A stretch of DNA of 64,000 bases from G963702155 sp963702155 (GCA_963702155.1 OY969717.1:2046001-2110000), one strand, 5' to 3'. Numbered from the stretch's first letter, positions 24,940 to 33,877 are shown. Notes: a model not told the origin generated them from the letters alone. Numbers and translations are program-made.

Positions 24940-27900
24940 ATCGTTTTTCCTGTGTTATACGGGATTTATTCCCAAAGTAATCCACAGTATATTTTTCAAA
25001 GGCTAATAAAGCTTTAACACCTGTGCGTGTAGTACCATCTTTGCCAAAAGACGGATCAGAATCGTGCGCACGTATGCTGATCGCGCCTGTTGCACGGTCA
25101 ACAGTCCCCATATAGTATGCAAGAAAATCTTTTTTCTTACTTTTAATCCTGACCAGATCATTTTTATAAAGAGAAAAGATAAAGTCCTTATCATCCATTT
25201 CTTCCCAGTCTTTTTCATCTTTTGCCGCGACAATTGCTTTATTGGGGAGTTCATCTTGAACGAAGTGATGCACGTAAATCGGTACAACGAAGAATTTTCC
25301 GTTTTTTTGGAACACATCAATTCTTATCTGATCACCATTACTGGCCAACCCTTCATTGATGATAATCCCGCTTTTCTCACTTGTTTCAATCCGGACGGAA
25401 TTCACGCGCGGCGCCGTTTTTGACGGATCATTCACGGGCATATAAACGGGTGTTGCAAACGCCTTATCAGCCTTGCCGCCATGCTCTTCCAGACGTTCTT
25501 TTAAAAGAGTGTAGAGTTTGATATTGCGATTTTTATCCACCATGTTTTCAAGCATTGGCAGTGTTAAAGAACGTAATTTTACACGCTGAATAACTTTTCC
25601 GTCTGATTTTCGGATACTACGAACAGTGTCTTCATGTGCTGATCCCGTAATCTTCCGAACGGGCATACGAGAAACGAAAATGTTATTAACCGCGACAATC
25701 GCATCATCACGGAATGTATCCCAAGGCTTAGGCGGTAACGGGCGCTCGGATAGATTTTTTTTTCGGGCTTCAAATTTATTCCATTGTGATAATTTTTGCA
25801 CCATGCTTTGCGTCGAGCAAGCCAGAACTATTGCATCTTGTGCATGATGACGGTCATTATCGCGGTTCTTTTTACCTAATCCCCAAGCGTGACGTAAATT
25901 AGAAGTAAGCGCTCCATTACGGGTTTGCACACGATTTCCTTTGCCCAAATCCAGATTATCCGCCAAATGATTCCGCAATAGTTTTGCAATATAGCGAGTA
26001 TCATTTAGTGCACGGTCTTTCCACGCCTGTTCACGGTCAACAAAATTCTCAATCAACAGGTTTTCCGCCTTTTTGGGGGGGAGTATATTTGCAAGAGCCT
26101 GCATTTGTGCAAAGCGCGGTGTGCCTCCCAAATATTCATAGGGAGTTTGGTTTCCTTTACGCTGGTTTTCATCGGATAGGCACAAAACCTTGTTCATATA
26201 AGAGTTATTCCATGAACGGCCATAGGGGATGATGTGATCAATTTGTGTTGTTGTACTATCTCTAAGCATTTCAGGGGTAATATATTGACCTGAATAAACG
26301 CAACAGCCATCCTGTTCTTTCCATAGGCGGTATTTAATAATGTCCCCCCCAGTCACATTGTCTTCAATAGTGCCCAGAATTTCTGCAACATGCTGTCTGG
26401 CTTCATTGCGATAGGATTCGTTTTTCTTTTGATTACGCTCTATTTCTTTGCGATCTTTAAAATGCTTTCCAACCTCACGCGCCAATTCGACAATAATTGT
26501 ATCTGGTTTACCGTATTTGCGAATGCAGGCGTTTATAACTTTGCGCGTTTGCGCAAGTGCGCGATTGACGACAGGATTACGGATATCATCGAATGGCGGA
26601 ACGAGAGCATGTCCTTTGTTTTCTATTAAGCCATGATGCCCCCAAATTTCTTTGCAGGCCTCATCATATCGTTTTCCTGATTGCATAAGAGGTAAGATTT
26701 TACGAATAGCTTTCAGAGATAGATCAACTGATTTACTAAAGTTGTTAATTTCACAAAGGCGCTTTTTTTCTTCATCGGTTAGATTATGAACTGATAGTAA
26801 TTCATCTACTTGTTTTCTGTCTTCGTAAAAAGATAAAACGCGAGCAATGTCATCTAAATCTTCACGGCGCTTGTGAATCCAATACTGCCAATCAGTATCG
26901 CTGCTGGTGTCTAACGCTTCTTTTAAGGCATGGTATCCACTCAATTTAAGAAATACCGATTTTTCGGTATTATCACGGATTTTTTCCCAACTATTATCTT
27001 CATCCTTGATCTGGCGATAACCGATGTTAAAGCGTTCGTTATTTGAAAGCGCTAGTTTTTTACGGGCTTGTTTGTATGTAACCCCGCTTTTGTTTTTATG
27101 GGCAAGTTCGACAAGCTGATTTTTTTCGTTTTGCAATAAGGCACGTTCATTGCTTTTTGTGTCCTTGATGCGCGTATTATTCAGTTTCGACCAAAGAACA
27201 AATAGCTCCGCTGTGTAAGAAAATTTCGGGGCGCGCTTTTCCTCTTCCTCAAAGGTACAAAATCCGACAAGACCTTCTGATGATTGCAATGGGCGCTGGT
27301 AAAAAGCAATTCCATCGCCTTCACGCGTATTACGCTCTTCTTTTTTTCCGCTTCCTGCATATTCAAGGTACAGTTTTTCAGTGGATTTTTCATTGCCGAA
27401 TTTGCGTTGCGCTTCAAAAATCAATTTTATTTCGCGGCGTAATTCATCGCGCTTTACCGAGTTGGTATAATCCCCATCACCGTTTCTTTTCTTGGGCTGT
27501 GTTGCCAAGTAGGCCGCTATGGTTGGAGCCTCAGCATCCCTTGCTTTTTCTTCCAACTCTGTGGCACCAGATAAAACCTTTTTGCCTTCGGTATCATTTT
27601 CTTCTATTCCACCTTTTTTATTAGACTGAAACCCGCGCCATTTGGCAATGTGAAAAAGAACACGGGCAAACTCACCATCCTCAAGCTTTCGCTCTAAGGC
27701 TGCCTTACGTAACTCCCAAGGGGACAAGGCAACGGCCTTTTCTTTTGATTGATCTATTGATTCAATATCCTTCAAGTCATGCTTTGCCAGAAGGGCTCGG
27801 ATTTGTTTTTTACGCCGGGCGCGGCGGCCAACAACACGGCGCATGCCACGTTTTTCACGGCGCGGCGTAGCCAAGGATGCGCCATCTTTTGGATTTTCAG

Positions 27901-28009
27901 CGGCCTCAAAAATATGTGTGCCACAGAATAGTATTTTTTTCTGCTCTACGTTAACCCCTGCGAAACCAACGGATGCAATTCCAATATCAATGCCTAATGT
28001 ATAATTCAT
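24863..28009 (-). CDS. cas9: Cas9 endonuclease, type II-C
   Basis: RNA-guided DNA endonuclease, 1,048 residues, the compact II-C size. RuvC-I is LGIDIGIASVGFAG with Asp8. The Arg-rich bridge helix is RRVVGRRARRKKQIRALL (about 58-74). RuvC-II is IIVELAREVGKHF with Glu508, HNH is QIDHIIPYGRSWNNS with Asp591/His592 and a later Asn, and RuvC-III is HHAQDAIVLA with Asp725. All catalytic residues are present. It is divergent from the tracrRNA and heads cas9-cas1-cas2. A plausible promoter (TTGTAA at 28070-28065, TTTAAT at 28047-28042, 17-base spacing) overlaps the tracrRNA promoter. PAM unknown. Confidence 0.97.
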   Translation of the reverse strand: MNYTLGIDIGIASVGFAGVNVEQKKILFCGTHIFEAAENPKDGASLATPRREKRGMRRVVGRRARRKKQIRALLAKHDLKDIESIDQSKEKAVALSPWELRKAALERKLEDGEFARVLFHIAKWRGFQSNKKGGIEENDTEGKKVLSGATELEEKARDAEAPTIAAYLATQPKKRNGDGDYTNSVKRDELRREIKLIFEAQRKFGNEKSTEKLYLEYAGSGKKEERNTREGDGIAFYQRPLQSSEGLVGFCTFEEEEKRAPKFSYTAELFVLWSKLNNTRIKDTKSNERALLQNEKNQLVELAHKNKSGVTYKQARKKLALSNNERFNIGYRQIKDEDNSWEKIRDNTEKSVFLKLSGYHALKEALDTSSDTDWQYWIHKRREDLDDIARVLSFYEDRKQVDELLSVHNLTDEEKKRLCEINNFSKSVDLSLKAIRKILPLMQSGKRYDEACKEIWGHHGLIENKGHALVPPFDDIRNPVVNRALAQTRKVINACIRKYGKPDTIIVELAREVGKHFKDRKEIERNQKKNESYRNEARQHVAEILGTIEDNVTGGDIIKYRLWKEQDGCCVYSGQYITPEMLRDSTTTQIDHIIPYGRSWNNSYMNKVLCLSDENQRKGNQTPYEYLGGTPRFAQMQALANILPPKKAENLLIENFVDREQAWKDRALNDTRYIAKLLRNHLADNLDLGKGNRVQTRNGALTSNLRHAWGLGKKNRDNDRHHAQDAIVLACSTQSMVQKLSQWNKFEARKKNLSERPLPPKPWDTFRDDAIVAVNNIFVSRMPVRKITGSAHEDTVRSIRKSDGKVIQRVKLRSLTLPMLENMVDKNRNIKLYTLLKERLEEHGGKADKAFATPVYMPVNDPSKTAPRVNSVRIETSEKSGIIINEGLASNGDQIRIDVFQKNGKFFVVPIYVHHFVQDELPNKAIVAAKDEKDWEEMDDKDFIFSLYKNDLVRIKSKKKDFLAYYMGTVDRATGAISIRAHDSDPSFGKDGTTRTGVKALLAFEKYTVDYFGNKSRITQEKRCGVAQCDDLKSGKTVPIEGAVEAAE

Positions 28010-28034
28010 CTAAGATAATCCCATATTGTCGAGC

Positions 28035-28070
28035 TTGACTTATTAAATAGAAACCTGCACAATTTTACAA
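28035..28070. promoter_or_regulatory. Overlapping divergent promoters of tracrRNA and cas9
   Basis: Plus strand: TTGACT (28035-28040), 17 bases, CACAAT (28058-28063), start expected near 28070, just before the anti-repeat. Minus strand: TTGTAA (28070-28065), 17 bases, TTTAAT (28047-28042), leading to cas9. The two sets interleave, so polymerases would compete. Confidence 0.45.
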
Positions 28071-28073
28071 CTA

Positions 28074-28180
28074 CATAGCATAACCGTGTCGGAAGCGTTG
28101 TTATGATAAGGCATCTTAAAAAGCTCTGCCGCAAAGTTTCTGCCCCCGTATGGTTTGCCCTGCGGGGGCATCTTATTTTG
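28074..28180 (+). ncRNA. tracrRNA
   Basis: Twenty bases from 28074 (CATAGCATAACCGTGTCGGA) are the exact complement of the 3' part of the repeat; after a bulge, GTTATGAT (28100-28107) pairs with the repeat start using G-U pairs. The downstream part (ATAAGGCATCTTAAAAAG, CTCTGCCGCAAAG, then a TGCCCCCG/CGGGGGCA stem at 28141-28170 and a T-rich tail) follows the order and sequence style of the Neisseria meningitidis tracrRNA, which has ATAAGGCCGTCTGAAAAG, GTGCCGCAAC and CTGCCCC...GGGGCA. It is transcribed away from cas9. The strength of the match supports a functional guide scaffold. Confidence 0.9.
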
Positions 28181-28196
28181 ATAGTATTTTTTACAG

Positions 28197-28218
28197 TTGG
28201 GGGTATAAATAGGGGTAC
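28197..28218 (+). promoter_or_regulatory. Arm-type repeats, right end of island
   Basis: TTGGGGGTATA at 28197-28207 repeats the 10-mer found three times next to the integrase, followed by a second GGGGTAC at 28212-28218. It lies about 60-80 bases inside the attR core, as expected for the other arm of an integrase attachment site. Confidence 0.55.
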
Positions 28219-28275
28219 ATTGATAGTTTAAATTAAGAATCTATTTGCAATATCAATTCGCTATTTCATTTATAT

Positions 28276-28288
28276 GAATCCCTTCACT
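28276..28288 (+). repeat. attR core
   Basis: GAATCCCTTCACT, identical to 18555-18567 in tRNA-Gly. A 13-base match at this exact position is very unlikely by chance. The match stops before the end of the tRNA, so the core is short or the right copy has decayed. Confidence 0.7.
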
Positions 28289-28437
28289 TCCAATACTTCA
28301 TTTCTCAGCATTTATAATCATTGTTTAAGTATTGATACAATTGAACAATTGATCGATACGCGCTCTTATACCATACTAAGATTGTTCAAAACGGTACACA
28401 AAGTGACACACAAAACGGCACACGGGTTAATTCGAGA

Positions 28438-28647
28438 ATGTCTTCTAATTACATCCTCAAGATCGGAAATTGTTATAGATATCGGAGAAGGGTACCATCC
28501 GAGGTCGCTCATCTAGATCCTCGTAAAGAGATCAAAATTTCATTAAAAACTAAAGACCTCAAAACTGCAAAAATTAGAGCTGACATCTATAATGACCAAT
28601 TTGAGAGTTTTCGGAAATCACTCATTCATTCAGTCGGAAATCACTGA
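28438..28647 (+). pseudogene. Remnant of a second integrase (DUF6538 N-terminus)
   Basis: Encodes MSSNYILKIGNCYRYRRRVP, then KEIKISLKTKDLKTAKIRAD, which is the N-terminal domain of another class of tyrosine integrase; the core-binding and catalytic parts are absent after about 65 residues. Upstream are ACACAAAGTGACACACAAAA and CGGCACACGG, short ACAC-type repeats like those before such integrases. It lies just outside attR, so it belongs to an older element at this locus. Confidence 0.7.
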
Positions 28648-28657
28648 TTCATTCAGA
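28612..28657 (+). repeat. 23-bp tandem duplication
   Basis: Two adjacent 23-bp copies beginning CGGAAATCACT (28612 and 28635) differ at two positions. They form the broken end of the integrase remnant. Slippage or a duplication left by a lost insertion could explain them. Confidence 0.7.
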
Positions 28658-28699
28658 GGGTGTAGGCAGCATCGATCAAAAGTATCTGCTCGTAAGCTG

Positions 28700-28843
28700 C
28701 CCGTCACGATTTCTTTTGGCCTTCCATGACGTGATATCAGCTTTTTCAACACTTTTAGCGCGGCTTTTTTATTTCCTTAGAGAATAAAAATTCGAATTTA
28801 TTCCTCCAATAGCACACAGTTTCGTGACAAATAAGGTATACCG
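28700..28843 (-). mobile_element. IS6-family transposase remnant A
   Basis: About 140 bp that match remnant B (around 37250-37400) nearly base for base, including GATATCAGC and ACACTTTTAGCG. On the minus strand pieces of the transposase are readable (CHETVCYWW-like, then KKAALKVLKKLIS). It joins the N-terminal helix-turn-helix part directly to KKAALKVL, lacking most of the catalytic domain, exactly as copy B does. Both ends are lost. Confidence 0.7.
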
Positions 28844-28844
28844 A

Positions 28845-29113
28845 CTGGTGGCGCGGTTATAATGTGCTTGATGTTTCAGAGTTCAAACATTATTATATCG
28901 ATCTTTCAAAACTGTTTGCGGCCAAGCATAACCCACATCAACGGGATCGAGCATTTCTGGAACCAGGCCAAGCGGCATATGCGAAAATATAACGCCATTC
29001 CTGCCAAACATTTCCCATTGTTTTTGAAGGAATGCGAGTGGTGATTTAGCAACCTTGATCCAAGGCGCAATTAAAGCAGTTAATCAATGGGTTAAGAAGC
29101 ATATGGGCTAGTT
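28845..29113 (+). mobile_element. IS1595-family (ISXO2-like) transposase remnant
   Basis: C-terminal end of an ISXO2-like transposase: GYNVLDVSEFKHYYIDLSKL in one frame, then HINGIEHFWNQAKRHMRKY and HFPLFLKECEW in the next after an extra C in a CCC run, ending near SIWAS. It is frameshifted at least twice and lacks the N-terminal zinc ribbon and the first catalytic residues, so it is inactive. Confidence 0.8.
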
Positions 29114-29308
29114 ATATAGGTTAGCTCCAAACCTTTTTAATATACTAACCCTCTTTTCAAATAGCCTCGACTTCCGCACCTCATTTTGTGCATTTATAGC
29201 TATAAACTTTAGCTGTCTGCGCGGTTTTTATTATTCAATCTCTGCTTTTTTTGTCATCAATACATAACATCAAATTTTTCAATATTTACAGCGCGGTTTT
29301 TTAAAAAA

Positions 29309-32300
29309 CTATTCGTAGTTTTTAAAAAATGCCTCGGGCATAAATTCTGTTCTGAACTCGTGACTAAAAGCATAATCCAACGCTTCTTGGCTTCCGGGTT
29401 CTAAAATTGATTCATACCCTGTACCTTTCAAAATATTTTGCTTCTTTAATTCTTCCTGAATTTCATATTTTTCTACGTTGTTCGCATCAAATAGCGCGTA
29501 TTGAAGATTTTTTTGATACGATTGCAAAAACTTGTCGTAGTTTTCATCAGAAAGAGCGTCATCCTTAATTTTTCTCTGATAAGTCGTATAGCGAGATGCA
29601 TATAAATTATCTTTAAACGTTTGTTTCAGATTTTCTCGTTCTTTTCTCATGTCTGTATTATGTTCCGCGCCTAACATACTGAAATAATCAAAGAACGTGT
29701 CAACCATAATTGACTCAAGGTGCTCAAACTTATTATTTTTAAAATCTGCGACTGATTGATTAGTAGATTTTTGTATAAAAGTATCAATAACTTCCCGAAT
29801 GACCGCGTAAAAAGGCGGCACTTCTGGACTTTTCTTGAAAGAAGACTCCACAGTCGTAGCATTAACATTTTGTTTTTGAAAATACTCATGCGCACACAAA
29901 TCATAGAACAGGTCGTTCATTTTTATTAGGTCATTATCCAAATGCGTGTATTTATTTTTAACTGCTTCATCGAATTTTTGGAAATATTTTTTAGTAAGGT
30001 TTGGTATTTCCTTATCTGAACTTTCTTTAAAATTGACATGAATGCCTTCATCTTGAAGCTCGCCGCCATTTAATGAAAAGTTTCCGTGACGTCCATATTT
30101 GTATTTGAATGTTCTTCTGTGATCATAGACACCCGAACGCGCACTATCGAACTCGCTTGTTAACGCACCTTTCAGAATAGCAATTATAAATCCTTTTCTT
30201 GCCATTTCTTTCTCATTTTCCACAATCCCGCTAATTTCAGATTTAATTGAGGCATTAACAATATTATCAAGAGATCGGTTATTTTCGTCAATAATACCAA
30301 AATCCAAAGCTGTATCTATCAGTGAGGCACGAAAATGATATCTATTTATGTTTTCTTTAATCTGTTTGTCAACAAGCTGTACCAAGACACGCTCATGTTC
30401 TTGTAACGAAAATGAAACTGGATCATTCTTCCAGTTTTTTAAAAAGAAGTCATGTGCCGATGTAATCATCATAAGATCATTGCTATCCGCAAGACCATGA
30501 CATAGATTTTTAATCGCACTACTTAATTTTTGTGCTTTTTCAGAATTGAGTTTGGCATTTTTATTACTCGCTTCCTTTTCAAAGGCATCAAACCATTCAT
30601 CTATCGTATTAAATTCGGTTGTAGCAAGAAGATCCTCTACTTCACTACCCACAAATTCTCCGGAACGAATAATGCGCTGATGAAAAATTCCTTTTTCAAG
30701 ACGTTGTAAACTTTTAACAACAAAAGCATTCTTTTTAATATCTTGTGCAAGTTCAATATTCATTAACTCCTGAATTATTTCTTCTTTCTTTTCATCGAAA
30801 ATAGCAGGATCAATAATACTGCCCCTTAAGTTTTCTATGGCCATTTGCTCAAAATTTCTTTTTGTAATTTGTGCGGTTTTATAAGAAATTGTGCGCGGCA
30901 ATCCATCAAAAAAACTTTCTCCGGCAGCCCTTATAATTTCACTCATTCCAATAGTTTTAATTGCAATAAATGCTCTAACTGCGCCAAGGGCTGTGTTCGC
31001 AACACCATATGCGGTAAATTCATTGTTAAAGCGCGCTTCATCAAATGCAATTGCTTTTTGATGCTGTTTTATCTGATGTTCGGTTTTTTCATTTTGTAAG
31101 GTCGTTCTCTCTTTTTCATGATCAAGTCCATCTTTAGTTTTAAGAGAGCTGTTATATTTATTTACCAGCTTTTCCAAATCAAAAATTATTTCCTGAATAG
31201 CGGAATCATAGCTTTTTATCGTCATGTCCGAATACATTAATGCTTCTGTTATCCGGTCCTTATAGGGTTTTTCACCATCAGGACGCAGCGCAACTGTACT
31301 TTTTTGCTGTATAATTTCTATCAGCTGCTCTTGATACTTTTTTGGAATTTCGTACGAGAGGCCGTATTGATCAAAACCGGGCACGTAAAGTGCTAAATTT
31401 TTTAAGAATTCTGTTGGTGATGTATGACACTCAAGCGTTTTTGCAGGATGAAAGTCTAATGCTTCTAAGCTCTCAATAATATCTGTTTCATCAGCTGTAT
31501 CAAGTCTTTTAAATAATACTGGTAGTACTTCGTTTAACTTGGACAGAAAGTTTTCATCATCCGAATAGGCATTAGAATAAATACCGGACTCTATATCTTC
31601 CAATACATTTTGATTTTGTTTAATTGTATTTTTAATTTGATCCATGGCCAATATAACATCAGAGCTTAGTTCCACATCTTCATGAGGCCTAAATAGCTCG
31701 ATATGCTCTATCGAATAATTATTACGTAACAAATTGGCCACGTCTTTTAAAACATCGGCATTATTATTTTCGTTTACATATAAATATGTCTGTATCAAGT
31801 TTTTATGATGTATAGCTTTATCAAAAAAATCTTTAATATCCTTATTGCTTAGATAAAGTTGCTTTTTTTCGTTAACTGCACTTATTACACATCTTCTCAA
31901 ATTTTCGTTATCCAATAAATCTGTAACTTTGTAGGGTAAGGTATGATCTACATAAATAATATTCTCTATATTGCTTTCTTTTAGCATAGTAAAAATGTAG
32001 GGCTTCTTACTGTTACCAAAAAAATTTAAAAATTTTAGATGTTCATTTTCTTTAATGCTATTTACAAAGTTTCTGTAATTGATGTCAGGTTGCCAATCAT
32101 ATTCAGGTTCTGGATCTGATGTATATGTATGACCTCTTAAATCATGTTTCTGATTTATTCTTTTTGCTTTTTTTTGAACATATTCTTTTGGTTCAAACCC
32201 TAAAATATTTAAAGCTTTCAGGTTTTTTTGATTGGCTATTGTATTAATAACTCGCTGTAGTTGATCATTAGAACTTTTGTAATTATTACGATCCTTATGA

Positions 32301-32575
32301 ACGTCTCGGATGCAAAGACTTTCAACGTAAAGCAAATTCTTGACAGTCAGTTTTTCTATTTGCTCTTTATCAAGTTTTTCTAAAATACGCCCTAGTAATA
32401 GATTTTCTCTAAACGCTGTGTTTATACCCCATAGCCAACCTTTACCTAAATATTCATAGTTAGGCGAATAATTCCAATCAAGCTTACCATTATCATCCAT
32501 TTTTAATAATTCAATTTCAACATGCTCTTTTTTGGAGCCATCTTCATTATAGAATAGATCACTAACGGTACTCAT
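29309..32575 (-). CDS. Large protein of unknown function, 1,088 residues
   Basis: Long intact frame of unusual composition, rich in Asn, Lys, Ile and Glu and clearly AT-richer than the flanks. ATG 32575 was chosen because GGTGA lies 8 bases upstream; an earlier frame start adds 13 unlikely residues. Residues 60-320 show leucine-spaced units (DVANLLRNNYSIEHIELFRP, LKFLNFFGNSKKPYIFTML) that resemble irregular leucine-rich repeats. A moderately hydrophobic stretch (about 545-570, VANTALGAVRAFIAIKTIG) follows a charged coiled region. No signal peptide, no enzyme motif recognised. A secreted effector or defence protein is conceivable; nothing proves it. Confidence 0.75.
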   Translation of the reverse strand: MSTVSDLFYNEDGSKKEHVEIELLKMDDNGKLDWNYSPNYEYLGKGWLWGINTAFRENLLLGRILEKLDKEQIEKLTVKNLLYVESLCIRDVHKDRNNYKSSNDQLQRVINTIANQKNLKALNILGFEPKEYVQKKAKRINQKHDLRGHTYTSDPEPEYDWQPDINYRNFVNSIKENEHLKFLNFFGNSKKPYIFTMLKESNIENIIYVDHTLPYKVTDLLDNENLRRCVISAVNEKKQLYLSNKDIKDFFDKAIHHKNLIQTYLYVNENNNADVLKDVANLLRNNYSIEHIELFRPHEDVELSSDVILAMDQIKNTIKQNQNVLEDIESGIYSNAYSDDENFLSKLNEVLPVLFKRLDTADETDIIESLEALDFHPAKTLECHTSPTEFLKNLALYVPGFDQYGLSYEIPKKYQEQLIEIIQQKSTVALRPDGEKPYKDRITEALMYSDMTIKSYDSAIQEIIFDLEKLVNKYNSSLKTKDGLDHEKERTTLQNEKTEHQIKQHQKAIAFDEARFNNEFTAYGVANTALGAVRAFIAIKTIGMSEIIRAAGESFFDGLPRTISYKTAQITKRNFEQMAIENLRGSIIDPAIFDEKKEEIIQELMNIELAQDIKKNAFVVKSLQRLEKGIFHQRIIRSGEFVGSEVEDLLATTEFNTIDEWFDAFEKEASNKNAKLNSEKAQKLSSAIKNLCHGLADSNDLMMITSAHDFFLKNWKNDPVSFSLQEHERVLVQLVDKQIKENINRYHFRASLIDTALDFGIIDENNRSLDNIVNASIKSEISGIVENEKEMARKGFIIAILKGALTSEFDSARSGVYDHRRTFKYKYGRHGNFSLNGGELQDEGIHVNFKESSDKEIPNLTKKYFQKFDEAVKNKYTHLDNDLIKMNDLFYDLCAHEYFQKQNVNATTVESSFKKSPEVPPFYAVIREVIDTFIQKSTNQSVADFKNNKFEHLESIMVDTFFDYFSMLGAEHNTDMRKERENLKQTFKDNLYASRYTTYQRKIKDDALSDENYDKFLQSYQKNLQYALFDANNVEKYEIQEELKKQNILKGTGYESILEPGSQEALDYAFSHEFRTEFMPEAFFKNYE

Positions 32576-32910
32576 AAAATTCACCTTTTTTACAGAATGA
32601 ATATAATATAACAAAAAGTTCCCAAAATGGGAAGGTTTTTTTTAAGTTGTTAATAAAAGAGGGTGGAGGCACTAGTTATTAAATAAAATTAATGTAAATC
32701 GTTAAATACAAAATACCTTTAAGATCGACTTCTGTAATAAAATCCGCTTGTTAACCGAGCTGTTTTGAGAGTGAATAAAGCTTAAGCTGTTCCAACTTAC
32801 GTCAGCATTTGCCACTGCAAACCTTATTATCGCCTTATTACAGCTTTGCAAATTCTTTAAAAATGGCAGTGATTATAGTCTGTCGTTAACTTTTTCTTTA
32901 GAAGCGTTTA
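32576..32910. other. Intergenic stretch, nothing recognised
   Basis: AT-rich spacer between the 1,088-residue gene start and exbD. Apart from the ribosome-binding site of the large gene I find no ORF, strong hairpin or repeat. Confidence 0.4.
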
Positions 32911-33330
32911 CTATCGTTGTTCCATCACAATATCAGCGGCTTCAATATTGTGTTTGCGTAGAAATGCCATGACACTCAGAAGCTTTTGCATGGACACATC
33001 TTTATCGCCAATAATGATGATCTGCTTGTTATCCTGCACTTGCGCTTTTAAAGCCTTTTTAAACGCTTGCTCTTCATTGTAAAATGTTTCATTGATCTTC
33101 CATCCATCTTCACCTGGCAGCAAGGTCACAGACAGCATATCGGGGTCTTCGACCGCTTGACTGACGGCTTCCGCATCCTCTGGTAAATTTACATCCAGCG
33201 CATAAGGCACGGCGTTTGCGGTTAACAGAAAAAATACGATCAGCATGAACATCACATCTAAAAGCGGTGTGAGATCGGGTAGGAGGTCCGTAATAATGTC
33301 GCCACGTTTGCTGGCTGGGATTTCAATCAT
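32911..33330 (-). CDS. exbD: Biopolymer transport protein ExbD
   Basis: Inner-membrane partner of ExbB in the TonB motor. One membrane segment (LLDVMFMLIVFFLLTANAVPY) preceded by DLTPLLD, where the conserved membrane Asp sits, then a periplasmic domain. Length 139 is normal. It overlaps exbB by eight bases at the end of tonB-exbB-exbD. Confidence 0.93.
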   Translation of the reverse strand: MIEIPASKRGDIITDLLPDLTPLLDVMFMLIVFFLLTANAVPYALDVNLPEDAEAVSQAVEDPDMLSVTLLPGEDGWKINETFYNEEQAFKKALKAQVQDNKQIIIIGDKDVSMQKLLSVMAFLRKHNIEAADIVMEQR

Positions 33331-33865
33331 GAAGCTTCACACCCTCAATTTTAAAACTCTGGGCGTTTAAACGTTTTTGAAATACTGATAATCGTTTTTC
33401 GGCGATACGTGCAAAGATAAAAGCTGCAAAGAGACAGGGCAGCGCGATGGATAGGCCATAAGCTGTTGTGAGCATCGCGCTCCACAAACCATCCGCAATC
33501 ATGCCTGGGACTACGGGGCCGGTCTGCTCTGAAATATCACGGAAAGCCTTGATCATCCCAATAACCGTGCCCAGCAAACCCAACATAGGGCTAAGAACGG
33601 CTACGATCCGCAAAAGATGAATACCGTGTTCTAGTTTTGATTTGAGGTCGGCTAAACGAAAGGAGAGTAACTCATCACGTACGGGTTTAGGCAGGCCAGC
33701 ATTATCTTGCAGCTCCGCTGTAAGCGCTTTGAAGCTCTCAGCCTCTTCTAGTTTTGGCAATCGCGCAAAGAACATCAAACGGTCAATAATAAGCGCCGCG
33801 CCTAAAAGCGAGAATGCCAAAAGCGGATAGAATAGCAGACCAATATGTGTGATGATTTCCGGCAT
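33323..33865 (-). CDS. exbB: Proton channel protein ExbB (MotA/TolQ/ExbB)
   Basis: Three membrane segments (LLFYPLLAFSLLGAALIIDR near the N-terminus; LLRIVAVLSPMLGLLGTVIGM; MLTTAYGLSIALPCLFAAF) in the MotA/TolQ/ExbB pattern, with the GLLGTVIGMIKAF signature. At 180 residues it is a short member. It converts proton flow to motion of TonB, with tonB 12 bases upstream. Confidence 0.92.
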   Translation of the reverse strand: MPEIITHIGLLFYPLLAFSLLGAALIIDRLMFFARLPKLEEAESFKALTAELQDNAGLPKPVRDELLSFRLADLKSKLEHGIHLLRIVAVLSPMLGLLGTVIGMIKAFRDISEQTGPVVPGMIADGLWSAMLTTAYGLSIALPCLFAAFIFARIAEKRLSVFQKRLNAQSFKIEGVKLHD

Positions 33866-33877
33866 AACTTTCTTTCA

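Larger units (their letters stand above)
18555..28288. mobile_element. tRNA-Gly-integrated island carrying type II-C CRISPR-Cas
   Basis: A 9.7-kb segment with the anatomy of a P4-type integrative island: it starts at the 3' end of a tRNA gene, the integrase is the first gene, an AlpA-like regulator follows, and the far end has a 13-bp copy of the tRNA segment. The motif TTGGGGGTAT occurs three times between the tRNA and the integrase and once about 70 bases inside the far end. The cargo is a second tyrosine recombinase with a zinc-ribbon partner, a CRISPR array, cas2, cas1, cas9 and tracrRNA. No transfer genes are present, so movement would need a helper. Confidence 0.8.

Noticed and set aside
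28862..29044. 60-codon ORF beyond the island
   Set aside because: Only one frame of a frameshifted IS1595-like transposase end, so reported as a remnant, not a gene.
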